64,000 bases of DNA from Colwellia psychrerythraea (GCF_000764185.1 NZ_JQEC01000039.1:124001-188000), one strand, 5' to 3'. Positions 48,959-57,750 are shown, numbered from the stretch's first letter. Program-made: numbers and translations. The notes: generated by a model from the letters alone, not told the origin.

Positions 48959-49276
48959 ATGCGAGATATTAATTCTACAGAAACAAAAAATTGGAAAAGT
49001 ACCAGCGTATGGATTCGAGGACTCTTTATGATACTTTTCGGTTTTATCGGTGGTTTCGCCCGTTTTATGGTTACCTTAATTGCAGTATTTCAATTTTTCT
49101 CGTTATTAATAACAGGTAACCCCAATGCAGCTTTAAAACTATTTGGTCAAAGTTTAAATAACTATATTTACCAAATTAATGATTTTTTAACGGTAAACTC
49201 AGATAGATACCCTTTCCCGTTAAGCGGTTGGCCTGATGATAAGTCAGCTTATAAATACTCTTCAAGAGATTTATAA
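48959..49276 (+). CDS. DUF4389 membrane protein
   Basis: 105-residue inner-membrane protein matching the DUF4389 pattern: an aromatic/Arg lead (VWIRGLFMILFGFIGG), two hydrophobic segments, FFSLLITGNPN, LNNYIYQINDFLT and the family's PFPLSGWP near the C-terminus. Function unknown. AGAGG lies about 8 bases before the ATG. It stands alone, preceded by repeat copies and followed by an intergenic palindrome. Its size is normal for the family. Confidence 0.87.
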   Translation: MRDINSTETKNWKSTSVWIRGLFMILFGFIGGFARFMVTLIAVFQFFSLLITGNPNAALKLFGQSLNNYIYQINDFLTVNSDRYPFPLSGWPDDKSAYKYSSRDL

Positions 49277-49290
49277 CAGGAATGTCATTA

Positions 49291-49372
49291 AATGGGGTCA
49301 GTGCCGATTTATAATTAGAATAAATCGGTCGTGTACACAGTGAGAATAAAGTGTAACTGCCTCTAATTATTT
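49291..49372. repeat. Palindromic intergenic repeat, copy a (flanks GNAT gene)
   Basis: Begins AATGGGGTCAGTGCC and contains CCGATTTA-TAATTAGAA-TAAATCGG, a perfect 8-bp stem, then GTGTACAC...AATAAAGTGTAACTGCC and CTAATTATTT. A sister copy lies at 50426-50518 in the same orientation. The GGGGTCAG lead resembles the start of the large hairpin repeat. Confidence 0.7.
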
Positions 49373-49474
49373 ACTCATTATTTCAAGACTGAATTAGGAT
49401 TGCTCAGTGGTAAAAATGCCTACTAGATCAATCTTTAAACAGTTTCAATGTCGGATAGCTTCCGTCAGAGGAAA

Positions 49475-50323
49475 TTATCCTAACTCAAAGGTAGTGATAC
49501 CAAAGATTTTTTCATTACAAATATCAGGTAGGCCTTTTTGGTACATTCTTGCAGTGGCAAAGATAACAGTCATACCGATCGATTCGGCAAGGTTAACAGC
49601 ATCATTATTGTTTTCAGGTACATCTAGCAAGACACTCTCCCCAGAAATATCATTTTGTAGAGCAGTTAGTAATTGCTTGGCTATATCAATATTATCCGCA
49701 AATAAAGGGCCTATTTTGTAGCCTTCACTACATTGACGCCTGACAGCAAAACCTTGAATTTTACCGTTAGATTTAAATAATACTGACTTGCCGTTCGCTT
49801 GAGTTACCCAAGCCTTAATAAAGTTATCTCTTGGAGCAGGAAAACATTGTCTGTCATAAGTGAGGAGCTGAGGCATATCATCAGCAGTTATGCTGCTAAT
49901 ACTTGTTGAGTCGTAGACTGTAGCAGAGGCAGTAAACTGATAGCGCTTATTTTGATAAAAGGGTAAATAACCAATACGCTGATATATTTCAACGTTCTCT
50001 AATACGCCATCAATGCCTATATTACGGTTTGCACAATAGTTAAGCCGATGCTTGGTAAGCTCAAGTCCATAACCTTTGCCACGATGTTCAGGGGCAACAA
50101 TATAGAGGCCACAAAAAGCAAAGCTGTTGTCATACACAACCGCACTGCCCACAGCTACTAGCTTACCCTCAACTTCTCCAGCAAAAAAGCCGTTAGGATC
50201 TGCTTGGTAAAATAGTTCAGCGTCATTGATACCAGGGTTCCAGCCTTCTTGTTTTGCCCACTCAAGGGCAATAGCAACTTCATCTTGGCGCATAGTGCGA
50301 ATGTTTAGCTTTGAACTTGGCAT
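49475..50323 (-). CDS. GNAT family N-acetyltransferase with C-terminal Acetyltransf_18-like domain
   Basis: 282-residue acetyl-CoA-dependent transferase. The N-terminal GNAT fold (about 5-135) has FAGEVEGKLVAVGSAVVYD, the acetyl-CoA loop LYIVAPEHRGKGYGLELTKHRL and NVEIYQRIGYLPFY. The second half (about 150-275; YDRQCFPAPRDNFIKAWV, KIQGFAVRR...YKIGPLFADN) matches the GNAT-like tail domain seen in two-domain members. Substrate unknown. It is flanked by two direct copies of a palindromic repeat (49291-49372 and 50426-50518), which may point to acquisition as a unit. Confidence 0.9.
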   Translation of the reverse strand: MPSSKLNIRTMRQDEVAIALEWAKQEGWNPGINDAELFYQADPNGFFAGEVEGKLVAVGSAVVYDNSFAFCGLYIVAPEHRGKGYGLELTKHRLNYCANRNIGIDGVLENVEIYQRIGYLPFYQNKRYQFTASATVYDSTSISSITADDMPQLLTYDRQCFPAPRDNFIKAWVTQANGKSVLFKSNGKIQGFAVRRQCSEGYKIGPLFADNIDIAKQLLTALQNDISGESVLLDVPENNNDAVNLAESIGMTVIFATARMYQKGLPDICNEKIFGITTFELG

Positions 50324-50425
50324 TTGTTATCCCTTAGTGCTTTTTACAGTATACTAAACAATAAGTTATAGTAAGGCAATACAGCTTGTTGCGTCGGTAA
50401 AAGGGGGAAGTGATAGATAAAAAGT

Positions 50426-50518
50426 AATAAATAGGGGCAGAGCAGATAGGGGAGAGCAGAATTAGAATAAATCGGTCGGGTACGCATTAAGTATAAAGTG
50501 TATCTGACCCTAATTATT
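50426..50518. repeat. Palindromic intergenic repeat, copy b
   Basis: Shares AATTAGAATAAATCGGTCG, GTAC, AATAAAGTGTA and CTAATTATTT with the copy at 49291-49372; the left arm of its central stem is lost. The right side reads TATCTGACCCTAATTATT. Confidence 0.65.
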
Positions 50519-50565
50519 TTCCTTTGGGCGTAGTCGCCACCGCGATGCCAAGCAGGGAACCAAAT
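50519..50565 (+). repeat. Hairpin-rich repeat, copy 3 (right end only)
   Basis: CCTTTGGGCGTA followed by GTCGCCACCGCGAT (50533-50546) and GCCAAGCAGGGAA. The rest of the element is absent. It abuts the 3' end of the lipoprotein-like relic at 50587. Confidence 0.75.
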
Positions 50566-50586
50566 TCCCTGCTCAATTATGAAAGG

Positions 50587-51009
50587 TTATTTTACTGTAA
50601 TACAAGCAGAAAAATTGAAGGTGTTTTCAGTTTCTGTTTCTAAATTATCAGCAAAATAAATCCTATACTTCCCCGTTTTCTTAAAAATAGTTTGTTCTGT
50701 TTTCACACCATCCAACCAAGTAAACCCAGTTGTATTGATTATAGGTAAACTTAGTAAATTAATTTGCATAAAATCTTTCTGTGGCATCATCAATATATTT
50801 GATTCAGCGTTTTGAATGATAAACCACTGTTCGTTAGGGTCTACAATAGCTAGATTTTTAGATCTAATTGTTGGCAAGTTAATTTTGATTACATCTTTTT
50901 GTGTTAACTCTTTTGGACTAGCAACAAAAATTTCTGTTGTACTATTCTCGCCTAATGCTGTCGCATTTATTCTGATAGTGTGTGCGGATAATACTGAAGA
51001 GTTTTTTTG
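50587..51009 (-). pseudogene. 5'-decayed paralogue of the lipoprotein at 61619
   Basis: The minus-strand frame is open from a TGA at 51212-51010-side (stop codon at 51010-51012) to the stop at 50587. The product part from NSTTEIFVASPKELTQ through INLPTIRSKNLAIVDP to YFADNLETETENTFNFSA follows the protein at 61619-62089 almost residue for residue. The signal peptide and lipobox of that paralogue are missing: upstream residues read SVLSAHTIRINATAL and no ATG or GTG is available; the only initiator is a TTG at 50877 that would drop the first third. A frameshift near 51000 (LTKKLFS in the next frame) may explain the loss. If translated from the TTG it would be a 96-residue cytoplasmic fragment. 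Confidence 0.65.
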
Positions 51010-51149
51010 TCAATAAATTTTACACGGAATATTGAATTTTATAAAAAGACAATTAAAACTTAATTAAGTTACTGTAATTAAAGGGGTTAAGTTACTTGGT
51101 GTAAAATGTGCAATGATCCCGTTTTTGTATTCAATAATGGAATAATGTA

Positions 51150-51971
51150 ATGCTAAAAACGAATAAAATAAAGTTGTTATCTTATAAAGGGTTGTTCACT
51201 ATAGCCGCAACGTGTGTAATGAGCTTTTCAGTACAAGCAAACTTAATGACTGGCTATCTAACACTTGTTGATACTACAACTGCCGAATGTTCTTCTTATT
51301 GTACCAATTATAGCTCTACTTTTGATGGCGGTGAAATGCAAGCCTCAGCCGAGTCTACAATTAATGGAAGTGGTTCATCAGCTAGTGCATTGTCAGACTT
51401 AACTGGTAGCACCTATTTGCCAAATTTAAAAGTCAAGTCAACTGCTTCTGCTAATTATTCAGGAGTAGCTAATGCTTATGCTGTACAAAGGTATAAATAT
51501 ACAGGACCTAGCTATAAAACCATTAGCATAAATCTTAATTTACATGGTTCAAGTATGGAAAATACAGCTAATGATGAAACTTATATTAGCTCTAATACCG
51601 GCATAGTTATGGGCGCAGAGCTTGATTATTACCCAAATTTTGACCTCCTATATGAATTAGGTACTGAGTTTGCTGCTGTTGCAAGTATGAGAATTAGAAA
51701 TGGCATTGATGTAAATGAAGCTGGTGTATTAAATTTTGATGTTAACCCAGGTGATATTTTTTTTGTAATTTCAGATATGAAGGCAACTGCACAAGATGGT
51801 TATTCTGATGCATGGAATACTTTAACTATGAATTTTACAGACCCAACTAATTTAGTTGCTGCTAGCGCCCCTACAGGTCCTGTACCAAGCATTCCAGAAC
51901 CCAAAATAATTTTATTATTTGTTTTTGCTCTATTTAGTTTAAATATGCGTCGCCTTAACAAGGCTAAGTGA
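51150..51971 (+). CDS. PEP-CTERM sorted secreted protein
   Basis: 273 residues. N-terminal signal peptide (GLFTIAATCVMSFSVQA, cleavage before NLMTG at about residue 32), a Ser/Thr/Asn-rich beta body with one Cys pair (ECSSYC) and the C-terminal sorting signal PSIPEP followed by a hydrophobic helix (KIILLFVFALFSLNM) and RRLNKAK. Such tails are processed by exosortase and the proteins are linked to envelope or exopolysaccharide; no exosortase is nearby. Start at 51150 follows GGAATAATGTA. Divergent from the relic at 50587; ends 62 bases before the gcvP-end duplicate. Confidence 0.85.
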   Translation: MLKTNKIKLLSYKGLFTIAATCVMSFSVQANLMTGYLTLVDTTTAECSSYCTNYSSTFDGGEMQASAESTINGSGSSASALSDLTGSTYLPNLKVKSTASANYSGVANAYAVQRYKYTGPSYKTISINLNLHGSSMENTANDETYISSNTGIVMGAELDYYPNFDLLYELGTEFAAVASMRIRNGIDVNEAGVLNFDVNPGDIFFVISDMKATAQDGYSDAWNTLTMNFTDPTNLVAASAPTGPVPSIPEPKIILLFVFALFSLNMRRLNKAK

Positions 51972-52033
51972 CTTATCATTATGGTTAAGTTTGATAAGGA
52001 GTCTTTATTGTGACTGGTATAGTAAAAATCGCT

Positions 52034-52135
52034 GCAGTCAACAAATTCTAACCAACGGTTAACCCTATTGATGATGTATACGGGGATCGTAATTTGGTTT
52101 GTAATTGTCCTTCAATTGAAAGTTATATGGACTAA
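52034..52135 (+). pseudogene. Second, diverged copy of the gcvP 3' end
   Basis: Bases 52034-52135 align without gaps to gcvP 46121-46222 (offset 5913) up to and including the stop codon (TAG there, TAA here). Differences include TGG to TAA within AAATTCTGGCCAACG (a nonsense change), CGT to CCT-type changes and two silent-looking ones, so it is not translated as GcvP. The sequence upstream of 52034 is unrelated to gcvP. Confidence 0.92.
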
Positions 52136-52201
52136 TTTTTTGATGATCACTAGTTGATATAAACTAATAAAAAGCGAGCTTAGGCTCGTTTTTTTTGTTT
52201 T
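52136..52201 (+). terminator. Duplicate of the gcvP terminator
   Basis: Continues the gcvP-end copy with about 10 extra bases, then TAATAAAAAGCGAGC-TTAG-GCTCG followed by TTTTTTTTG. It retains the hairpin (one C lost from the right arm) and would still terminate. Confidence 0.85.
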
Positions 52202-52333
52202 AGTTTATCCTCGTGACTTTATTGTAGATATCCCCTGTTTTAATTTGTCATAAAGTTTACAAACATCTGGTAAGAGAAATACTTATAGGGTAACTTTGGC
52301 TTGCCAATTTGGCTTTTTATAAAGGATTATAAA

Positions 52334-53167
52334 ATGAAAAATATACTTAAACTTTCACTTTGTGCATTGTTAACAAGCAGTGCGCTTTATGCTCAAGCAG
52401 CCGATACACTTTACGGGAGTGAGTTTTTAACTAGCACACCAAGCTCGTTCTCTTTTCCTACCTTAGATTTATCTCAGCCGACATACGCGAGTATGCATGT
52501 TACAGATATCGTAACCGGCAGTATGGGTAATCAAAAAATAATTGAAAAACTCACATTGCAATTTAACAATGCTAGTACCCTTGATGTAACTAATTTTAGA
52601 AACGTTAACGGTTATTATATTGCAGTAGTTGAAGATGCATGGGTTTTTAGAAAATTATTGGTGATTGTTGAAAACGTAAATTTCGACCAGCCCGACAATT
52701 TTACCGTCAGATTAAAAGTTGTTGAATATACTTCAAATATTGATGAATTAACATTTGCAGGAGGAACAGAACTGGCGGTAATCCATGGGAATCTAATAGA
52801 TAAAACACCAAAAAAGCTTGTGGATAAAGCAACTTTAAACGTTAACGGAAAAGAACTGATTCTCTCCTTAAAAGATAGAATAGGTCATTACAGCCCTGAT
52901 CCTCTAAATATGCCTATTCCGGGCTATGAACATGGTTTTGAAATTGAAGCGACTTGGATGGGACATGGTACAAAAACATTCTTTTTGCCACTACCCAATA
53001 ATGGTAGTCAAACTAATAATATAACTCCTATCAGGCTTAATATTGAAGAAATCAATGATCCGAATGGAACAATAATAATTCTGTCTGTTGAATATAAAGA
53101 TTCATATGGTGGCTCTTTTAGCTCATCTCAGCATTTATTGAATGATATTTTAGTACAAGTATTTTAA
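52334..53167 (+). CDS. Secreted protein of unknown function
   Basis: 277 residues starting with a signal peptide (MKNILKLSLCALLTSSALYAQA, cut before ADTLYG). The mature part is beta-rich with no Cys and blocks such as TLDLSQPTYASMHVTDIV, KLTLQFNNASTL and FNVRLKVVE-like strands, ending in HLLNDILVQVF. I do not recognise a family. The ATG at 52334 follows AAAGGATTATAAA; an upstream in-frame start at 52301 would add a poor leader. It directly follows the duplicated gcvP terminator and ends in its own terminator, so it is expressed alone. It may be the gene that originally lay downstream of gcvP, or part of the accessory segment. Confidence 0.75.
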   Translation: MKNILKLSLCALLTSSALYAQAADTLYGSEFLTSTPSSFSFPTLDLSQPTYASMHVTDIVTGSMGNQKIIEKLTLQFNNASTLDVTNFRNVNGYYIAVVEDAWVFRKLLVIVENVNFDQPDNFTVRLKVVEYTSNIDELTFAGGTELAVIHGNLIDKTPKKLVDKATLNVNGKELILSLKDRIGHYSPDPLNMPIPGYEHGFEIEATWMGHGTKTFFLPLPNNGSQTNNITPIRLNIEEINDPNGTIIILSVEYKDSYGGSFSSSQHLLNDILVQVF

Positions 53168-53210
53168 TATCACTAATCACATTTTAATTTAATAACCCCC
53201 GCTTTAACAC

Positions 53211-53243
53211 AAAAGCCAGTTAGTGTTTTTACTGGCTTTTTAC
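53211..53243 (+). terminator. Rho-independent terminator after the 52334 gene
   Basis: AAAAGCCAGT, a 10-base loop and ACTGGCTTTTTA make a clean hairpin with T-run 43 bases after the stop. Confidence 0.88.
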
Positions 53244-53279
53244 ATGCGAATTTTAACAAGTAATCGCTATATTAACCTT

Positions 53280-53311
53280 AACAAGTTATTAGGCCATCCT
53301 AATAACTTGTT
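53280..53311. repeat. Perfect 14-bp hairpin
   Basis: AACAAGTTATTAGG (53280-53293) and CCTAATAACTTGTT (53298-53311) pair exactly around CCAT. There is no T-run, so it is not a standard terminator; it may be an IS end pair or a small palindromic repeat. The 320 bases from here to the next gene otherwise show nothing I can support. Confidence 0.7.
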
Positions 53312-53635
53312 CTTAAAAAATAGAGCTTTAAACAAAAAAGCGAAGAAGAAGAGGTTCGATTTTTTGTGGCTGTAATGATCACTTTGTGCGCATTGCCGAC
53401 ATTAGCTTCAAGTGTTTTTGCAATATAATTTCTAATGTTTTTATGATACTACTGGGAATTCTCAGTAATATCCATCGAGCACTCAATTAATCACGTTAAG
53501 TTGTTAAAACAACTAAAAAAACAGAACTAATCCCTTGAGGTTAAGAGGGGGTGGTATACTTCAAAGAAATCGAGTAGATGGGAGTTTCTGAGCCGTCTAC
53601 ATAATATACTGTTTTATTTATACATAAGGATAAAT

Positions 53636-53968
53636 ATGAAAATCAAAATATACTCTGGAGTTATACTCCTTTTGTTGATCATCTCGAGTTACTCATTGCA
53701 TGCTAGAAATTGGACTTCTGGTTACACAATTACAAAAGTATATGATCAAAGGCCTTATAAAGCACAACTTGACATTGATATATCTCCTAAGCTACATGAA
53801 TGTACCACTCTATCATTTGTTATAGGAGAAGGCGGACTCACTGATGACCACCTAAATAGAATACTTAGTGTGTCATTAGTAGCACTTACTACAGGTAAAC
53901 AAGTAGGCGGACTTTGGGCTGATGTAGCAGACAAATGCATCGCAACTAATATACATATTTCCAAATAA
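53636..53968 (+). CDS. Small secreted protein of unknown function
   Basis: 110 residues. Signal peptide IKIYSGVILLLLIISSYSLHA followed by RNWTSGYTITKVYDQRPYKAQLDI and two cysteines about 46 residues apart (HECTT and DKCIA), which could form a disulfide. The C-terminal ECTTLSFVIGEGG...DKCIATNIHI suggests a compact beta fold. AAGGATAAATATG is a good start. No family recognised. Isolated between a hairpin and repeat copy 4, with no partner gene. Confidence 0.72.
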   Translation: MKIKIYSGVILLLLIISSYSLHARNWTSGYTITKVYDQRPYKAQLDIDISPKLHECTTLSFVIGEGGLTDDHLNRILSVSLVALTTGKQVGGLWADVADKCIATNIHISK

Positions 53969-54164
53969 ATATAACAAGTAATTCTACAGAATACGCAAAT
54001 GTTAGCCATCGCTTCGCGATTATTGTCAACGTTAATTAGGATTATCGATACAAAACCTAATCCAAATATACTATTTCATATAAATGGCTAATGTCAGCAA
54101 TGTGGTAGAAGTGAGCCTTAGCTTTTACCCAATGGATAGTTAAAAATACTTCAGTGAAATAAAT

Positions 54165-54545
54165 AGGTGTAGAGTAAATTTAAATGACTTTTCGCGGTGG
54201 CGACGACACGCAAAAGAGAAGGGGCCTTCACGCGCTACACCTAAGTTAAGTCTTTTGGAATTCCTCGGCGCTGCTAAATCAAACGTAATCTCACATTCAG
54301 CATAATATCTTCGTCGTACAGCAGTGAAGGCACATCAGGAGCATATTGTCCTGACGTCGAGGGCTGCCGTTGTTCAGGGATGACTTATATTATGAGCTTA
54401 GCGGCAGGAGTTATGGTTTACGCTAGTTGAAATTGAAAGCTGAATGTTCTGCTGAGTTGGGCGCTCTGAGGATTAAAAAGGGGGGAAGCGGAGCGGTCGT
54501 TCCTCTTTTCGTGCCGTCGCCACCGAGACGCCATAGTGGCGATAC
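54165..54545 (+). repeat. Hairpin-rich repeat, copy 4
   Basis: Left end TCGCGGTGGCGAC (54192-54204), GCGCTGCTAAATCAAACGTAAT, ATATCTTCGTCGTACAGCAG, GGCACATCAGGAGCATATTG with TGTCCTGACG, and right end GTCGCCACCGAGAC (54526-54539). The stretch before the right end reads GGGGAAGCGGAGCGGTCGT TCCTC instead of the AAAGGGGC form of copy 2, a different hairpin in the same place. Confidence 0.8.
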
Positions 54546-54868
54546 CCTTATTAACATTTTGTAATGGTCAATTAAAACTGGAGATCTTAAGACACTCATT
54601 TTCAATGCATTATATTTCTGGTGTGGTACCTAGCAAAACCTAGGAAGGCCAAACATCTAAAATCGTTACATTCTTCTCATCTTTTAAAATCCATTGTATT
54701 CATTAATACCTATATAGCTTGTTACGTTATGTTACAAGTAGTTACCTTTAGTTGTTTGACAGTTTATCTTATATGTGTTGAAAGTTTATTGTGGCTATGT
54801 TAAAAGATTAGTTAGTCGATTGTTTTTTAAGCACACTATAACAAAACCAAAATATGGGAAAATGCATA
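54546..54868. other. Intergenic, nothing identified
   Basis: AT-rich sequence between repeat copy 4 and the next gene. A 60-codon GTG frame at 54621-54803 lacks a ribosome-binding site and has no recognisable features; left unannotated. Confidence 0.4.
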
Positions 54869-55273
54869 ATGAATAAATCACCGTTAATAAAAGCCATACT
54901 ACTTGTTACAATTTTTATTTTTATCTCTGTATCTCCTGTAAGAGCAAATGATTGTACTCTTGCAGTAGAATCAATAAATCAACTTATTATTAAAGCAAAT
55001 TTTGCCCTTGACTCAAATGATTTTGACCAAGTCAGTGATATTGCTAGTGACCTAAAATATAATGCTCAATCTATTTTGAATGCTGCTGATAGCTGTGATT
55101 GTGATGATGCTTATTATACGGCTGAAGTTATATTAGAAAATGCTCAATCGGCTTATCTAGCTGATGATCTGAAGGAGTCGGTTGTCTTTATTCATTTACT
55201 GAAAAAAGGAGCAAATGCTGCAATGACACATGCTAAAAGTTGTGGAACGTTGGTCACTAAGGTAAATAATTAG
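54869..55273 (+). CDS. Small secreted helical protein of unknown function
   Basis: 134 residues from the ATG at 54869 (GGGAAAA upstream; an ATG at 54854 has no ribosome-binding site). Signal peptide KSPLIKAILLVTIFIFISVSPVRA, then a mature all-helical protein with four conserved-looking Cys (NDCTL, SCDCDD, KSCGT) and repeated YN/AQS.L/NA patterns (KYNAQSILNAADSCDC, ILENAQSAYLADD), suggesting a two-repeat helical bundle. No family recognised. Lies between repeat copies 4 and 5. Confidence 0.7.
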   Translation: MNKSPLIKAILLVTIFIFISVSPVRANDCTLAVESINQLIIKANFALDSNDFDQVSDIASDLKYNAQSILNAADSCDCDDAYYTAEVILENAQSAYLADDLKESVVFIHLLKKGANAAMTHAKSCGTLVTKVNN

Positions 55274-55276
55274 AAA

Positions 55277-55975
55277 ATAAATGGGCTCAGAGTCAATTTA
55301 AATGTTTTGTTGCAGTGGCAACTATATCTAGAAGCCAGAGTGAGACTACCTCCACTCTGGCTTCCTCCCTTTGGAATCCCTCGGCGCTGTTAACAAACGT
55401 ATTCTTCAATTCACTCAAGTGTTATCGAAGTTCTTTCAAGTAAAGGCACTGATGGCACATCAGGACTATATGCTCCTGCATTGTCTTATAAGGTACATTC
55501 TGTCGTCATGTGCCGACAACGCTTTGTTCATCATCCATGATGAACATACGTGAACACTTTCTTTCATTTCAGGGTTTGTTTAAGCAGATCTGTTACTTTT
55601 AACTAATCAAAAACTTTACTATTAGTTTAATAAAACAGAGCATCCAAAATCTTCCAATCCCATCACAGCGTTGAAAGTTTAATTTTGATCAGCAGTTAAT
55701 CGATGACAGCCATGGATGGCTGGAACTGACGTTGCGCATGGATGAGCATTCGTCAGGAATCGATAACTGCAAGAATTTAACTTTCAGTTTTAGCTGAGTG
55801 GGCGCCACGGGGATTCCAAAGGGGCTTTTGGCGTGTAACGCCCCTTTGGGTGTGGTCGCCACCGCGACGTCAAGCGGGGAATTAAACTCAAGCTAAAGTT
55901 GCATGCATCAAACAGAGTAAAACATTGGAGTTCGCCCCTTTGAATGGAGTCGCCACTGCGACATTAAGTAATGTT
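55277..55975 (+). repeat. Hairpin-rich repeat, copy 5 (complete, with extra right end)
   Basis: Lead ATGGGCTCAGAGTCAATTTA, left end GTTGCAGTGGCAAC (55309-55322), stem GAAGCCAGAGT (55331-55341)/ACTCTGGCTTC (55354-55364), CATCATCCATGATG, AGCCATGGATGGCT, CTGACG (55726-55731)/CGTCAG (55751-55756), right end GTCGCCACCGCGAC (55855-55868) and a second right end GTCGCCACTGCGAC (55949-55962). The second half is nearly identical to copy 2, the first half is not. Confidence 0.85.
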
Positions 55976-56058
55976 AAACTTTTTGATAATATTTAAGTTC
56001 TTTAGTTTTATACCGATACAGAGAAATAGTAAATAATCTTATTAGGGATAGAACAAAA

Positions 56059-56478
56059 ATGGAATTACGTACAGAACAACTGCAAGCTACTATTGCGCCA
56101 GCATATCAGGAAAAAATTTCAGCTTCCGAACCGGCACCTATGAAGGTTTCCGCTGAAATAAATACATCCTCCTCAGAGCACTTAAAAACGGATCAAGTCA
56201 CCATTTCAGAAGAAGCGCGTGAAAAAAGTACTAATGATAAAAATCAAGCAGCAATGAGAAAAATACTAGGGCAAGAAGAGGTTAGCGGGACTAATGGTGA
56301 AAAACAAAAGACAGTAGATGAAAAAATTGCTGAGTTGCAAGAAAAGATCGCCGAATTAATCGCAGAAATAGCTCAAGAGCGCAGAAATGGTGATGAAGAA
56401 AGGACGAAGAGCATGGAAGCCGAATTAGCTATGTTAAATGCGCAGCTACTACAATTAATTGAGAAAAAAATGGGATAG
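56059..56478 (+). CDS. Hypothetical coiled-coil protein
   Basis: 139 residues, no signal peptide or membrane segment. The first 75 residues are Ser/Thr/Glu-rich and probably disordered, including DQVTISEEAREKS, a motif that resembles short tags in some flagellar or hook-associated proteins. Residues about 88-137 form a regular coiled coil (KIAELQEKIAELIAEIAQER...MEAELAMLNAQLLQL), similar in style to FlxA-like proteins. No flagellar gene is nearby, so no function is assigned. The ribosome-binding site is weak (TAGGGATAGAAC). Lies between repeat copies 5 and 6. Confidence 0.65.
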   Translation: MELRTEQLQATIAPAYQEKISASEPAPMKVSAEINTSSSEHLKTDQVTISEEAREKSTNDKNQAAMRKILGQEEVSGTNGEKQKTVDEKIAELQEKIAELIAEIAQERRNGDEERTKSMEAELAMLNAQLLQLIEKKMG

Positions 56479-56519
56479 ACTCTGTAACAAAATCTGTTAC
56501 AGGCTCGATTTCAATATAA

Positions 56520-57115
56520 TAAATGGGATAATAGTCAATTTAAATGTTTTGTTGCAGTGGCGACGATATCTATAAGCCAGAGTAAGACTACCTCCACTCT
56601 TTTTTCCTCTGGAATCTCCCAGCGCTGCTAACAAACGACTTCTTCAATTCACTAAAGTGTTATCGAAGCTCTTTAAAGTCAAGACGCTGATGACATATCT
56701 GGACAATATGCACCTGCATTGTCTAATAAGCTGCACCCATACAGAGTCATGATAAACATACGTGAACACTTTCATTCTTTTAGTGTTTGTTAAAGCAGAC
56801 TTAGAGATTGTTGATGCTGTGGTTATCTTAACAAGCAAAGAGCTTTTGGTTGTTAGGCGGCTACTTGTTACCAAGTACTCCAAATCCCATCTCAGTGAAT
56901 AAACCTCAATTTTGTAAAGTGTCAGTCAAGCTAAACCATGGATGGCGAAGACTGCCGCTTTTCATGGACGAATATCGGCAGGTATTGACTGTAAACACAA
57001 AACTGATGATTTATGCTTTCACTGAGTAGGGCGCTTTGGGGATTGAAAAGGAGAGCGGAGCGGTCGTTCCCCTTTTCGTATGGTCGCCACCGCGATGCCA
57101 AGCAGAGAATCAGAC
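56520..57115 (+). repeat. Hairpin-rich repeat, copy 6
   Basis: Lead GATAATAGTCAATTTAAATG, left end GTTGCAGTGGCGAC (56551-56564), GCGCTGCTAACAAACG, TGCATTGTCTAATAAGCTGC, CTGCCG (56952-56957)/CGGCAG (56976-56981) replacing the CTGACG/CGTCAG of copies 2 and 5, a GGAGAGCGGAGCGGTCGTTCC block and right end GTCGCCACCGCGAT (57083-57096). Confidence 0.83.
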
Positions 57116-57267
57116 TCAATCAGAATTATAAAAAATGAAAGAGGCAGTTTCATACATTTCAACGTTTATTCAAGCAGGCTTGGTGCAGTTCTACCTGAGT
57201 TAAACGCATAAGTCTGTCAATATTTAGGAAACTTGTTACAATGCTGTTTTTTGATTTTAGGTAGACT

Positions 57268-57597
57268 ATGAATAACAGTAATGATCCCCTACACGGCGTG
57301 AAACTTGAACAGATCCTCACCGAACTGGAGAAGAAAGTTGGTTGGGAGAAGATGGGGGAGTTACTTAATATTCGTTGTTTCATCAATAACCCGCGTCTTA
57401 AATCAAGTTTGAAATTTCTGCGTACAACCCCTTGGGCACGTAGTAGAGTTGAAATTTTATACCTAAAAACTTTTTGTAGTAAACATAAAGAAACGGGGAA
57501 ATTAATCAGGGCGATACTCGCCCAGAGTAAAGCTGAAGCAGAAAAGACTTCCACCAAGCCAACTCCCTTTGTTTGGCCAACATCTAAAAATAAATAG
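57268..57597 (+). CDS. VF530 family (DUF2132) putative DNA-binding protein
   Basis: 109 residues. The whole N-terminal 70 residues match the VF530/DUF2132 family: NDPLHGVKLEQILTELEKK, GWEKMGELLNIRCFINNPR, SSLKFLRTTPWARSRVEILY. The family has a small helical fold with reported SAP-like DNA-binding resemblance. A basic C-terminal tail (about 80-109) is extra. The start ATG follows TTTTAGGTAGACT. Alone between repeat pieces. Role unknown. Confidence 0.88.
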   Translation: MNNSNDPLHGVKLEQILTELEKKVGWEKMGELLNIRCFINNPRLKSSLKFLRTTPWARSRVEILYLKTFCSKHKETGKLIRAILAQSKAEAEKTSTKPTPFVWPTSKNK

Positions 57598-57699
57598 ACT
57601 TATGCCTCACTGAAGACATTAGTATTTGAAAAATTTTGTATGTTTTGATCTACATCGGACATGGCTTAACAATCACATTCCTATAGCAGGTTCCCGATA

Positions 57700-57750
57700 G
57701 CTGACGTTCCCCTTTTTGTGTAGTCGCCACCGCGACGCCAAGCAGGAGAA
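57700..57750 (+). repeat. Hairpin-rich repeat, copy 7 (right end only)
   Basis: GACGTTCCCCTTTTTGTGTA then GTCGCCACCGCGAC (57723-57736) and GCCAAGCAGG. The remainder of the element is missing. Confidence 0.75.

Noticed and set aside
53340..53500. Short signal-peptide-like frame (VMITLCALPTLASSVFA) or transposase piece
   Set aside because: It ends after about 20 codons, has no ribosome-binding site, and the competing frame shows no recognisable domain.
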